50,000 nt of DNA. It comes from Symbiodinium natans. Taxonomy: Eukaryota; Sar; Dinophyceae; Suessiales; Symbiodiniaceae. Positions 34,194 through 46,867 of this stretch are shown here, in pieces; within the stretch, counting starts at the first letter, position 1, and every line of letters starts with the position of its first letter. The position numbers and the translations under genes are program-made. The stretch lies in NCBI GenBank assembly GCA_905221605.1, contig CAJNDS010002453.1, positions 35,001 to 85,000 on the forward strand, given 5' to 3'. Below the pieces are notes generated by a model. It was not told where the DNA came from. It saw only the letters and a program-made list of their open reading frames with translations, and made no database searches.

Positions 34194-36414
34194 GGCCTGA
34201 GACCCCGAGGCTCTTGCGCTCCACCATGGTCAGCTCTATGAATTCTGGCCCCTCGGGCCGTGAGCTTGTATTTCTGCAGCGTTGGGGTCTATACTAGGGT
34301 GGGGTGCTTGCCTCACAAAACATACTTGACTTGGGGTTTCACGTTTGGTATGGGTGTTTACCAGGGCATATTTTGGGCTGCTTCTGATTCTGAATCAGCA
34401 TGACGATGTGCGATGCAACATGCAGGCAGGTCTTTGTCACTTGGATCAAATTGCCAAAGCTCGGCCTGCAAGTGTGGCAGATCTGACGTGTAGGCCGCAA
34501 CTGCCTCCTGAACGGAATGAAGCTCTGCTTGCAGGGCATTGATTGCCGGATTGCACATGAGCATGCTGAAAACTATCAAAAGCAGCCTTGCGGATGTCGT
34601 CCAGCGTCGCAGGGTCATGGTACCAGCCTCACTGGCAAGAGTGGCTGTGTGCACCCGGAGCAGGGAGCGAGAGAGAAAGCCTACCAGCCCTTCATCTCTC
34701 CGAGGTTCCGTAATCGACGGAGAGCTGCTCCCCAGCTTCGATGGCCCGCAGGGTAGTCTTGGTAGTTGTGCTCAAGAGTTGGAGTGCTACAGCAGCATTT
34801 GCAGGGGAACTGGTCTTGGCTGAGAGACATGTGAAATTTCGGCCTGCCTGAGCCTAGGGAGATTGTGTCCAGCCCAACACCATCCAAACCCTGAGCGGAA
34901 GATCTGCAACCAGGGAGCTACCTGCAGCCGCCCGTGGGGCTCTCTCGGTGCACTTACCTTCGATCAATCTCTCGGGAAGAACCGTTCGCTTCAGCAGAAT
35001 CAAACATTGACATACATCTTTTGTCGAATTTCATACCTGGATCTTTGAGACCATATGCTTTGGTACGCATTCTCGTTTGCCACGCTTGTCCAGATGCCCT
35101 CTCGTCCGAGCTACGCTCTTGAAGCTGCAGTTTGGCTTGCAGCTGCAGTTGATAAAACCTGAGCTGATGGCGTGATTCGTGGCAGTCGGTCAGGGGCATC
35201 TTTGCTGAACGCTTTGATGTGTCTACACACCTGAACCTTTGCAAGGACGCGGAGCGCATGAGGTTGCCCTTGTGGTAAGCATCGATGACCACGCCTTTTT
35301 CAGCGAGTCCTGAGCCTGCCGCTGCCATGACAGCACCATTAACATCCAACCACTTACAAGTGACCCTGGGCCTGCCCAGGCAGCATAGAGTTCCTGCAAA
35401 TGGCGCAGAGGGCATCCGAGGATCCCAAAGGCAACTTGACGAAGCCTGACCGAACCCTTCATTGATTCCTCGCGGATGAAGGGCGAGGAAGCGTCTGAGT
35501 TTCGGCGCCGTATTTTCAGCGCCTCAAAGACAAGCAGAGCAGCAAAGGGTCCAGCCAGGAAAAGTCATTTTGACGAATCTGCAACGGAGTACCTGTTCTC
35601 TCACGCAAAAGCTGCTGGCCTTTATTTCCTCACACCAGATGTCATAACTTCGGATCTCTCCCGTGTACTCTCCTCGGTGCAGAGATCTTCAATATTCAAT
35701 CGCTTTCCCAACGACTACACAATACTCCACACAAGGCACATGACATGAGTTCAGTGATCCGGTGCGCTTGCGCGTTGCCCACCGAAGCTACTGGGGTCGG
35801 GCGACCCCTCTGTTCATGACTCGTAACTCTAGGCCTATGCCACAAGTCCTTGCTTTAACGCTCGCCTCCATTGCCCTGCCTGTTCGTCATTCCAACCTTT
35901 CCCAACTTTCTGTACCTTCCCTCCTCCGACACTCATTTCAGGCCTTCTCTTGCCTCCAAGGTGTTTCACGAACAAATTGGCACCACTCTCAAAGGCAGCT
36001 CGCGTCCAGGACCATCGTTTCAAAAGCGGAAGCATCTCAAAGCCCAGCGGCCAAGCCGCTCGTTTGAAGAGATCCTGGTTGTGGCCTCGAGGCAAAGGGG
36101 CTAACAGGAGTTAGCCGAGGCGACAAAACCAGTTCACACACCGCACGCACAGCAATATGAGCACCTGTCATGTGCAACTATTCCTCGTTTTTTCCTGGCC
36201 CTGGCCAGTGCTTCGGTTACCACGGTGGTTCCACTGCGCTTAATCACGAGTTTCCCTTGTCTAGCAGAGATGGAAGCCTCCATGCCCCGATTTTGAATAT
36301 GAGATCCCTGCTTGATTTTCCCAGAAAGCCCAACGACGTTTCAAAGCATGTCGCACAGCTTCAGCAAGACATGAGACGCGCAAAATATCCAAACAAATTG
36401 TCCTCGGGTAGAAT
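34194..36414. other. Host DNA with two exon-like minus-strand stretches, otherwise featureless
   Basis: The minus frame 34358-34654 has a hydrophobic leader (LLLIVFSMLMCNPAINA) and a helical stretch after it; 34954-35415 minus contains VTCKWLDVNGAVMAAAGSG. Neither is recognised. The rest has no supportable feature. Confidence 0.25.
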
Positions 36415-36835
36415 AAACCCATGCGCAAACTTACACCGACACGCAGGGTTTTAGCTTAACTACGCAGCACCCCTTCCACAAAAACAGCCTACGCAAACCT
36501 GCGCGAAATGTGCTGCGTCCACATATCCTTCAAAGACAACCCCAAAAAATATGATTTAACATTAGGTTTTAACCTACCTAAACCTTTGAATCCCCCAAGC
36601 CCTAGACCCTAGTCGTGAAGGAGCCGGGAGACCAGAAACTTGCGCGAAACCTGCCTGTTGCTTACGCAAAACCTACGCAATGTCCAAGGTTCGGGATGAG
36701 GGGAAGCTTGAGTTTTCAGTTTAGGGATAGACTTTAGGGTTAGGCCATAAATGCCTTCAAGCCATCAATGTGGCAAACCTATGCAAACCTACGCGGAGGA
36801 AAAACCACTGCAGAGCTTGTGCAAACCTACGAGCT
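36415..36835. repeat. Degenerate cluster of GCAAACCTACGC-like units
   Basis: At least five related strings are seen: GCGCAAACTTACAC (36422), ACGCAAACCTGCGC (36490), ACGCAAAACCTACGC (36664), ATGCAAACCTACGC (36781) and GTGCAAACCTACGA (36820). They are dispersed, not tandem, mixed with telomere-like TTTAGGGTTAGG near 36735. Confidence 0.45.
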
Positions 36836-39800
36836 CGAGGCAGAATCCTCTTAAACACCTTCTTCGCGGCATGGGGGAAGCTGGCAAAAACACAGCTGCC
36901 TCTTGTAGCCAAGCTGCGAAGACCCCGAAGCCGCACGGCCCGGCTGGTGCTACGACCAGCTTGGGTGAGGCATCCGGAAGGCGCACCTTGCAACAACCCC
37001 GGGGAGCTTCGGGGGGGCTTCTCTCGCCTCTCACACGAGTCATCCTCAGAGTCCGAGCGGCGAAGGTAGCGGTCCGTTGCAGCCCTGTCAGGGCAAGTTG
37101 GTCACTTTGAACAAGTGTGATCTTATCTGGAAAGACCTGCTACCTGCTTGAGTGGTGTCTTAAATTTCGGGCTGTGCCTCAGAGCAGCATCGTTCTGAAC
37201 AACTTGACACCTTGAAACAGATGTTTCAGTTCCGGACTTTCAGACCCGGGAGATTGGGAAGCTGCTTTGACACTTCGCTCCAATATGCTACGGGGATGGA
37301 AGCTTAGCACCTTAGACCTCCCGCGACGGCATGAGGCCGAAAACCTTGTCCCAACATCACCCGTGCCACGCAAACCCCCTTCTACCCCCTGACCCCATCT
37401 AATCCCGCCCCTTCCATCCCTGCCGTCTCTTGGCTCGTTGGCCGCCAGCGGAACACATTGCAGTGCTGCTCGGGGGATGATGAATGCCAGCCCGACTTGG
37501 CGGCTCCAACCTCACTGTCTTTGCATGTCTTTGTTCATGGCCATAGCATGCGCATGCATGCGACACGTAATGTCACCAGAAGACGTGCACATCTGCAGAT
37601 GGTTCTAAATGAGGGTACTCTTTGGATCCCCTGTTCGGTTCAGAGCAAGAGAGAGGGCGAGGCTCCCAAGGTAGGAGGCAAGCGTCTCATTCCCTCCTCT
37701 GACAGCTCATCAGGATCATTCAGGATCTGCTGGATCGCCTGCCAATCATCAACCAAAGGGCCATCTTAGAATGGCAGCTGCGCCAAATATCAGCAGAACT
37801 GAGCTTTTGAGGCTCAAGAAGGCTTAGCGCATCGCAACAGAAGGCCATTCGCCTGTGCCATGGGCTGGCCCGGCCAGCGCTGGGCAAGGGCCTCTAAGGC
37901 TCGGCGCGTCTGCAGCACAGCATCGTTCAGCTCCATGGGCCTGGGTGGTTTAACAACCGGGCACTGACGCACTTTCCAGCAGCTGCCCTTTGAAATTTGA
38001 AACACCACACTGCGCCGAAACCCATGGTTTACAAGCAGCAGGCGCTGCTCCGCTTTAGGCCCCAAGGGGTTTCGGTTGGAAGCTGGCGGTGCCAGTGTTC
38101 AGCTCAGCTTAATAAGGACGGTCTGCCTTAGAGCAAGGGCTTGGGTAGGAGCTGCAACATCGTTTGGGGTAAAGGTTTGCTTTCAATTAAGATTAACTAA
38201 GGCTTTGGAGAGGGCTTAGGGCTTACGGCGGTTTCTTGGCTTCAGGGTTTAGTGGAAGGTGGGCGTTTGAAAGGACATGGCCAGGCTGGCCTGATCTGAA
38301 TCACCGATACCCGGCAACCCTCCACTGTCTGCTTGCCAACAGGAGGACAGCTGCACCGGCTGTTGCGTGGATGCCCCGCTGCGCCCTCGCTTCATCTGCC
38401 GCCCATAGGCTACAAGGGAAGAAGACCATGTCGCAGTATTCAGCTGACGGCTAGCAGCTGCGAGTACGACTTGGATCGCCAAGGCCTTCTTTAGGTGACT
38501 AGAGGCAGATAGAGGCAGGTCGAGGGTTCGGGTCCTTGGGCTACGTGATGCTGCCGTAATGCTCCTCAGCAATCCTTGCAGGCCATGCTTGCTCCATGCA
38601 TCTCAACGACGGCCACACAGGAGCGGCGCAGACTTAATCTAACTAATCTAACTTGAAAAGCCCCAGCGAAGAAGCAGCAAACATGCGTGGGGAGAGGGAA
38701 AGAAGCCGAAAAGTGGGAGCCTTGACTCATGGCTCGTGACCTACTCTGTGCCGCCATAGCCCTGCCAACATTTCGATCGAAGACACCGTCGTAGGAGCCC
38801 CAGTGATGGTGAGACAACTGGCCTGCCAGTTGCCAGTGTCTTTACTGCACCGGCATTTCAGTCACCCGATGCTCCAAGCCATGTCTGCTTGCGCGTAGTC
38901 ACTGAGTAGCTGGGATCATATTATCAAGACAGATCAAGACGAGTGCAAGCCGAAGAAGCGCAAGCATCCCCTCATCCCCTCCGGCATCCACTCTGGGATG
39001 CGCTGGGAGCCCTGAGCTGGAGAGACATGAGCTATGAGCTGGTCGTGGTACTTTTGAGACACCACTTTTGGAGTCAATGAAACCGAAGATGAAATCGGAG
39101 AGCTGGCAGAGGGCTGCTTGCGTGGTGGGCCGGTGGACTACAGGATCTCAAAGGCCTCCAACGAGTTCAGGGGACTGCCACCACTCTCCTGGCACTCTTC
39201 TTGCCATCGACATCTTCGATTGCCCGTGGGTTTTCCGCAGATTAAAAAAGCGGTACTGGTAGTGGTACACTGCGCTCAAGGCCGGACGAAGCTCCAACCA
39301 AAGGTGAAACCATACTTGAAACACCTCGTAACCATGCTCACCCAACTCGTGGGCGCATTGCGGACATGGGCATCAAGTCGCGGGGCTCGCACTGTGACTC
39401 ACCGACGTCCTTCAAAGGCTCTCTCTCTCTCTCTCCCAAGCTGCAAACTCCAACAGAGTCCCTGCAAAGCCGAGAGGGGGAGAAGATAAGCTGAAGTTGC
39501 GTTCCCTTTCCACACTCCAACTTCCAAAAAGCGCGTTCACAGCCTGAAGGACTTGATGATGCCCAAGGAAGTGGCCTGGTTGGAGTAAGTCTCCCTTGTG
39601 GAGCTGGTCACGTGTCGCATGCGAACAGCCACAGGAATGAGAGAACCTCTCACGGACTGCCTGCATCATCGAGAGGTATCGGTTCTGGTAAGCCACACAT
39701 TCTTGGAAGGAGACCTGGCTGTCGGCGGCGGACCCGACTCAGTGGAGACCCCAAACCCCAAAGGAAAGGACCCAACACCCCAAACTCGTAAACCCAATTT

Positions 39801-40189
39801 GATAAAGAAGAGAAGCTTGAAGCTATGGCCCACAGGCACGTGCACGGACTTTGCACCTTCCCGTCCTTGTTCTCGTCGGCACTGTCAAACTCATGGTCAC
39901 AAAACCTCTCAGCATCCGGAAGCGAAACTCTTCCAGTCAAGAGTTGCCGGTCGCTCTGGGCACCCGGGCGTCTGAAAAAAATCGTTCTCCAGCTGTGTGG
40001 AATGCGCTGAAGGAAGCGTTATTCCCAAATCCTGTGGAGTTCAGAGCTCACTGCGACTTCTTCACTTGTAGTCTGTGCCATTCCAGAGTCACAGCACCCC
40101 TGGGTTCGGTAGCTACGCCCCCGCAGGAAAACTTGCGCCGTCCTTCAGGACCAACGGCATCTGGCTTCCTGGGGGCGTGTGTGGGTGTG
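36836..40189. other. Gene-poor host DNA, no gene called
   Basis: Holds a (CT)9 tract at 39419-39436 and degenerate telomere-like strings near 38165-38255 (e.g. GGGCTTAGGGCTTACGG, TCAGGGTTTAGTGG). Frames up to 125 codons overlap on both strands without recognisable domains. Confidence 0.4.
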
Positions 40190-40626
40190 TGTGTGTGACA
40201 ACCCTTGTTCCAAAAGGAGTGATGTGAGTCTTTGCAGTGCCAGTGGGATGACTGTTGTACCATGTTGTTGCGTGTTGAAGTGAGCGTCGCCACATAATAA
40301 CGGGGATATAGAGAAAGGGCATGGTGACACTCTACTGATGAGGCCCGTCGCCATAGCCTGGGGCCGAAATCCCTTGACAAGTCCTTGGGCACAGTCACGT
40401 GCAGCTGGGATTGTCGTTGAAAGTGGCATGTCGATGATTGTGGCATGTCGATCGAAGATCAGATGAAGCTCATATCGACACAACACCCCCCCAAAAACAG
40501 AGAGCTGTTGCGAAACGCGTCTGATGACCATTACTTGCCCGATGTGGCTTAGACAGATGAAGGACATGATGCTGTCTTTAGACTTGTGTGCGAAAGATGT
40601 TCGTGCCATCTTGGCTGCAATAGTGT
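40190..40626 (+). repeat. 437-bp direct repeat, copy 1
   Basis: Identical by eye to 40881-41317 with a constant offset of 691 bp and no gaps. It starts in a TGTGTGTGAC microsatellite and ends at GCAATAGTGT. This suggests a very recent segmental duplication or an assembly artefact. Confidence 0.92.
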
Positions 40627-40880
40627 ATCCTCGGTCGCGGTTCTGTCAAAGAGGCGGCTGTGATGCAGTGCGTCCAAGCATTGCCATTCGGATGTTTCTT
40701 CTGAGTGTGTTTATGCGTTGACATTGCCATGTGCTGGCTTTGACCTTTGAGTGAACCCTTGAAATGCTCACCTGGAGCTTGATGGCTTTATGTGCAGAAA
40801 GGGTTCTCCTACGAAGAGCGCGCGAAAGTTCTGGAAAAAAGGCCGAACCTGCTGCTTGAATTCAGCCTGGAATGGCTGGG

Positions 40881-41317
40881 TGTGTGTGACAACCCTTGTT
40901 CCAAAAGGAGTGATGTGAGTCTTTGCAGTGCCAGTGGGATGACTGTTGTACCATGTTGTTGCGTGTTGAAGTGAGCGTCGCCACATAATAACGGGGATAT
41001 AGAGAAAGGGCATGGTGACACTCTACTGATGAGGCCCGTCGCCATAGCCTGGGGCCGAAATCCCTTGACAAGTCCTTGGGCACAGTCACGTGCAGCTGGG
41101 ATTGTCGTTGAAAGTGGCATGTCGATGATTGTGGCATGTCGATCGAAGATCAGATGAAGCTCATATCGACACAACACCCCCCCAAAAACAGAGAGCTGTT
41201 GCGAAACGCGTCTGATGACCATTACTTGCCCGATGTGGCTTAGACAGATGAAGGACATGATGCTGTCTTTAGACTTGTGTGCGAAAGATGTTCGTGCCAT
41301 CTTGGCTGCAATAGTGT
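40881..41317 (+). repeat. 437-bp direct repeat, copy 2
   Basis: Second copy, in the same orientation, separated from the first by 254 bp of different sequence. Both edges lie at TG-rich strings, which may have mediated the duplication. Minus-strand frames in both copies encode the same peptide block and are not independent evidence of a gene. Confidence 0.92.
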
Positions 41318-44300
41318 GTGTGTTCATTACGATTTCATTACGCGGGGCAGCCACAGCTCTGCCCCGAAGGGACTGTTTCAACGTGACAAGACGAGAAGAC
41401 TTGAGAGCACTGGCACACTGCACTCTCCAAGCAAGCCTAAGCTCCAAGCGACTCAGATACAGGTGTCCGTTCGTGTACCTGTGCACTTTCAATGGCCGCA
41501 CTGCCACAAGGACGTCATACAGCGATAACATGTGGCAAGCTCTGACCGCTTGCTGAACAAAGGCTTCTGAGCAAAGTTCTCGAGGTCTCTCGGGCCATAC
41601 TACCAGCGCTCAGCAGCTGTCACTGGGCAACACAACGGTTCCTGGCCTGTAGAACGCTGCTCTCAGGGCATCCTGGCCATGGCGCCATCACCAACGGCGC
41701 CATCACCAACGACTTGCGTGGAGCAATTGAAACCCCTGCCTCGTTGTCCAGCACCTCCTTGAAAAGGCCTTTGCTTGGCCCTGGAAGCTTCATGCTCCTT
41801 GGAGGGTGCACTTGCGGATGCTTCTTGTCTCCCCGAACGTTGGAGTTGGCAAGCGACGCCCTCTAAGGACACCGGATGCATCTTCCCCCAAACTCGGCTC
41901 CTCAGGGCTTACTTCATGTCAAAAACCCTAAATTCCTGCAAAACTTCCTGAAGTCCCAAGTGCCCATGATCATGGGGCGCTAAACCGCCCAACAACCCGG
42001 GAAGCCATTGTCAGGTTTGAGGCACACACGGGAGCTGTCGCAGCGCACCCCTCGGAGCGATTCGAGGAGTTAGGAATGGGAAACAAAGCAGGCGAGGACC
42101 TTATGATAGCCAACTCTATGCGCCGACCGACCAGTAGGCGCCTCAAGAATTTGAGAAACCGGTCAGAAAAGAAACGGAGGCCCCAAGCTGTCTCTCGGGC
42201 TAAAGGACTGCACCCCGTCTGAGTATCATTGCGTCATGTCAATGTCATTCAATGTCAATGCTGAGCTCCGGGCTTGGACTTCGGCGTAGGTGAAAGACCA
42301 ACGTGCAGCCTCTCAGCTTGTTCGTGCTGCGCGCCGCTGCTACGGAGAATCCAAGCATATCCAAGCTACCGAAGGCTTCCCACGGCAGCATATTCAGCCA
42401 TATATGCGTTTCGCATATCGCTCAGACTCTGTGCCCATCAAACCCAAGGCCAGAACTGACCGGTGCTGTCTGCACCTGCCTGAGAAAGCACAGGGAGTTA
42501 TGGAGGAGTGGAGGATTCGATTCAAGGCACTTGCACATCGCCCATGACAGAGTCTCTCTATGTACTTGTAACGTGCAAGAGATGGCAAGAGGACGGCACC
42601 CGCCAACCGGGACATCTGGGATGCAAAATCTAAGCCCCAGCCTCTGGGCAGCCAGCAAAGCGGCGCACTGAAGGCGGTTGGTTGACCCAAACTGCCTGGA
42701 CGAGCAAACAGCACTACACGACCATGCAACATGCAAGGAATGAGCGCGTAGATTGGTACAGCAGCTGCCAGCAGGGTGTCTGAAGCCTCTTGCAAGACTC
42801 TGCCGCGCCTGGTGAAACTTTACAAACGCTTCCAGAGACAAGCTTTCACAACCTTAGGAAGCAGACTCTCCATCTGGGCACCCATCCCCATGGGAAAACT
42901 CCTCTCCAACCTGACCTTCATACCGGCAGGGTACCCGGCTTCAGTCTTCTACGGTCTCTCTCCCCGACTGCAAGCGTTTATAAAGTTTAGAAGTCTAAGA
43001 CCGGAGCCCTTCGGAAGAATCCTGCCAGAATGCCATGAACTTACTTGCTGTTTGACAGCAGTTTCTGTATCCTGACCCAGCAACATGCAGGACAGCATGT
43101 GGGAAGAGAGGGCAAGAGCAATCCCACACATAGATCACTTGCTGCACAGGTCGCACATGCACCTCTCCCCACAGTTTCAGGCAACCAAGGCAGGAGTACT
43201 GACTTTTGTACTTTGCAAAGGTCTCATCATCCAGGGCCATGTTCCTTGCTCATATCTGCTCGCATTAGGGTGCTAAACAACATAAGTAGGCTAACGGCAA
43301 AGACTACTTGACAACTCGGAGAATTGATAATTTAGATAAACTTAGCTTACAAGAAGAGGATACCAAAAATGGGACGCCTGAGGAAAGGCTCGACGCCGCT
43401 TGTGGACCGAAAGGTGGCCATGCGTGCGCTGGGAATGCGCATCGCTTCAAGACAAAGTGCGTCCACACCGGACATCACAGGGACCACAAACTGAGGCAAC
43501 TGGCATCTTGGCGAAAGATGCCTGCAGGTCTTCCACACCGACCTGCCCGAACACAGAGATACAGGGGGGGCATCGTGAACCAGGGGGGATCGTGAACTTT
43601 GATGTGTAGGACTACGAACGTCCATGCCGCAGACCTCACCGAGGTTCTTTGGATCCAGCTCCTTGAAAAGGTCATGGACTCTGGACTTGTGCCACTCCTG
43701 CGCGAAGTCTACCAAGTCTGGTGTGAAAGGAGGGCAAAATCATGCAAAGACCCTTAGGAGTGCGTCGCAAAGTTGGAGTGTCCGAGCCACCATGACCAGT
43801 CCGAGCAGTTTTGCTTCAATGCTTCTGGCGAAGGCAAGTGGGGTAACCTGAGGCCTGTGCCCGACAGTATAAGAAATTCCCATGGGCCCCAGACATAGGA
43901 GTCCCTGGCATACGAAAATCGTGCGACAGGGTGGCTACCTTTGCAACACCCGCGCTTTTTTCCACTACTTGTCCATGCTCCTGCATCTCATCCTCAGCTT
44001 TTGGCCGTTTTGAGTCCGGTTGTTGCTCCAGTTGTTGCTCCATACTTTCTGAGCGTGAGCTCGCTGGGTCACATCGTCCCCGGGTGACCAGACGAATTCC
44101 CAGGCCTCGATTCAACTTACAGGAGGCCTGAATGTGTAGTGAGATTCTGAGGGAATCGAAACAGCTTGGCGACTCCGCGCCCCTTCAGTGACCACAAAGC
44201 TGTGCCAAAATTCGCCTCCCATGGTCCATCCTCATCCTTTCCTAGCTTCAAGACCGCATGCTAGACTGGAGCCCTAGTAGATGTCGTCAGCAGTGCGCTG

Positions 44301-44655
44301 TTCAGCTACTCCCCGCAAGGCCATGGTGTCTTTGAAATCCGAACTGTGTCCTCGGACTTGCCAGGAGGCGGCGGCTTCACCCTCGCCATGCATCAAGATT
44401 TGGCATGACAGAGCTCGCCTAAAACTCGGCCACGTAGGCTAGCGCACAACACACGTTTTGAGCACAAGGTAGTCCCAGTACTGCTCAAGCACAGCTGAGC
44501 GATCCGACTTGCACTTTGATCTGCCCTTGCAGCTTAGCCGACCCCCGGCCTCGAAGAGGTGGAAAGCCGCCGAGGTGCACGCACCAGAGGGGGAGCAGTG
44601 GAGTCCTGGACGCAGCTACCAGCTCTTGATAGAATTTGTCTTTATTTATTATATG
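41318..44655. other. Gene-poor host DNA, no gene called
   Basis: Contains short tandem AATGTCA strings near 42237-42258 and two near-identical CATCACCAACG(G)CGC strings near 41685-41710. Frames up to 139 codons overlap on both strands and none is recognised. Confidence 0.4.
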
Positions 44656-44944
44656 ATATTGTTGACTTGGCATTGATAAACCCCCTGCAAGTAGACAACC
44701 CAAGTCCCAGAAGTCGATCATAACCCCCTCCTTCAGTTAAAAGCCCAAAATCCCCAGGGACGAGTTTGACTATCAGGGTTCCTTTTCAAGAAGAGGCCAG
44801 GCCTTTAGAAAACAAGTCCCCCCCCCCCCGGAACAAGACTACGACCTCTTTAAGCCCAAACCTTCTGCAATTGTATTTTCGGGCCCCTGCCAGAGAGATC
44901 AATCAAGGGGGAGGGGGGAGAGGGGGGGTTATCAATGGCACGTG
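44656..44944. mobile_element. MITE-like element, copy A
   Basis: GGCATTGATAAACCCCC near 44669 pairs with GGGGGGTTATCAATGGC near 44922-44939. The left border TTGTTGACTTGGCATTGATA resembles the border of the element at 46613 (AATGTTAACCTGCC). A C12 run lies inside. There is no coding capacity, and no clear target duplication was seen. Confidence 0.55.
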
Positions 44945-46612
44945 TATCCCGTGTCACTCCGTGGTCACTGCATGCCCTGCTTTTGCTTTGAGTGATCTCG
45001 ACACGGTGATCACCGACCCCCTGAAAATGCCTGAATTGCCGCCGTCAGCGCGCTGGGCCGCCTCTTTGCCTGCGTTTGCAGAGATGCGGAAGCGGCATGG
45101 CGCTATCGGAGATATCGGCTCCAACACCTCTTCCCCAAGGATTCCAAAGATCACCACAATCGCAGCACAAATTCCTAAGTGTCCCCCTGAAACCCAACTT
45201 CATCCCGATGACCGACAGGTGCAGATGTTTGCTTGTTCTTGAGCGATGCCACTTAATTATGTCCTACAGCCAAAGAAACCACTCCAGACTCCAGAAAACC
45301 CAACCCCCAACTAAACGCTAAGACCCGAGCTGCAAATCACAAGCACCAGAACACCCTCAAACTCAAACCCCCGAAAAAACCCAAAACCTCAATCCCAAAC
45401 CCCAAAAAGGCCAATGCCTTGAGCGACTCGAGCCGCTCCGTGCGCCGCGCCAGATCTTGAGCAGCAAGGCGGTCCTGACGAAGCGGGTCCAGGTGTTGGT
45501 TCAACCCAGCCACTGAACCTGCCAGAACCCTACAACCCAGTTCAGCACAGACAGAGTCCTTGTTAAAGTCCCGGAGGGCCACCGACCCAGCGCAGGTCAG
45601 GCGCCCCTGCCGATTTTGGAGGGGCGTTCAACGAAGACGTGTTGCAAGAGTTTGCACCGAGCCACCGGCCTTACCAGGCTGATGGAGGCTGGAATCTGAT
45701 GCAGGCCTGGCCGAGAGCCAAGAGCAGAGATGCGCAGAGCAGCACTCCTCAACACCTTCGTGTCCGCTTTTCGCCCGTCCCGAGCCGGCCTGTGCATAGG
45801 CATCCCAGGAGCAAACGGCCCACGGGTCAGCAGCTAGATTATTTGCTTTCCGGCTTGAAAAAGTCTTGGGTCCCGTGTGACGTGGTTGGAGTTTCCGAGT
45901 TTCCCTTCACCCGTATCACACTTCTGGCATCTTCAGGCATCTTCAGGCCGAAGCCAAGTCTTCCCTCTTCGAGCAACCCCCCCACTCTCCCTGCAGAGCC
46001 CAATGCTGGCAGACCAGGGCGATGCACATCTGAGGGGTCTTTGCCAAGGTCATCAGAGCAAGAAAGATCCTCAGCAAAGGCCTTCCTTCTCGGTGGAAGC
46101 AGAGGGATCACCAGTGCAATCCGCCCCAGTTTTGCATCAATGCGTTCATGCAGAATTTAGGTTCATCGGGGTCATGCAAGCGAAACGCACGGCTGCAGGC
46201 GACAGGTCCTGGACACCAGCATACATCGCATGTGCAAAGTCGCCCTCGTGAAAGCCTACGCGCCACTGCACAGCATGTCGATCTGGTCTACTCTAGATAC
46301 TCTAGTACCCCGAGCGTTCGATTGAGCAAAGGCAAGCAAGCAGCCATGCCGCCAAGAGGCACTGCAGTCCCCTTGAGCTTCAGCATCCGTCAGCTCTCCT
46401 GTCAACTGCCCCATACAGTTAGCCGCAATGCACTAGCAAAGTACAAGCAGTGATCCACAGTGGCATGTACGGAAGCACCTCTGTGCTCAATTTTGGAATG
46501 AGCTTTTGTACTACACATGTTGTCTAAGGCGGTCACGATTTATGGGAATGCTGCGTGCAGCTCGCACGCATGAGCCCGGCACACTTTCAAACAACTGTGG
46601 GTAGTACCTGCT
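44945..46612. other. Host DNA between two MITE-like elements, no gene called
   Basis: The plus-strand frame 44766-45242 contains a balanced stretch (PLKMPELPPSARWAASLPAF) that could be an exon, but no family, splice site or second exon supports it. The A/C-rich segment 45290-45410 is low complexity. Confidence 0.3.
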
Positions 46613-46867
46613 AATGTTAACCTGCCTTTTATAAACCCCCCCCCGTAATTAAAGAATTCGGATCCCGGAACTCAATTATAAACCCCCCCTCAAGAAATCC
46701 CGGCCCGGGGACCGAGGTTTTTTCTACATGCCCTTTTAGGTAGGTCAGGGCTTGGGGGCGGCTCGGGACATCCCGTCCCCCCCCCCCCCCCCTGCATAGG
46801 CGGGGCGGCCGGAAACAAGAATCAATTGAGACACGGGGGGGGGGGTTATTAACAGGAGGTCAACATT
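46613..46867. mobile_element. MITE-like element, copy B
   Basis: About 255 bp with inverted ends. The left end AATGTTAACCTGCCTTTTAT continues AAACCCCC. The right end, read inverted, is AATGTTGACCTCCTGTTAAT, then AACCCCC, so the arms are imperfect over about 36 bp. It includes a C16 run at 46777-46792. No coding capacity. Related to copy A by its termini. Confidence 0.6.

Noticed and set aside
40809-41531. 240-codon minus frame over the direct repeat
   Set aside because: It repeats the peptide of the first copy and has no recognisable domain; open frame is expected from the duplication.
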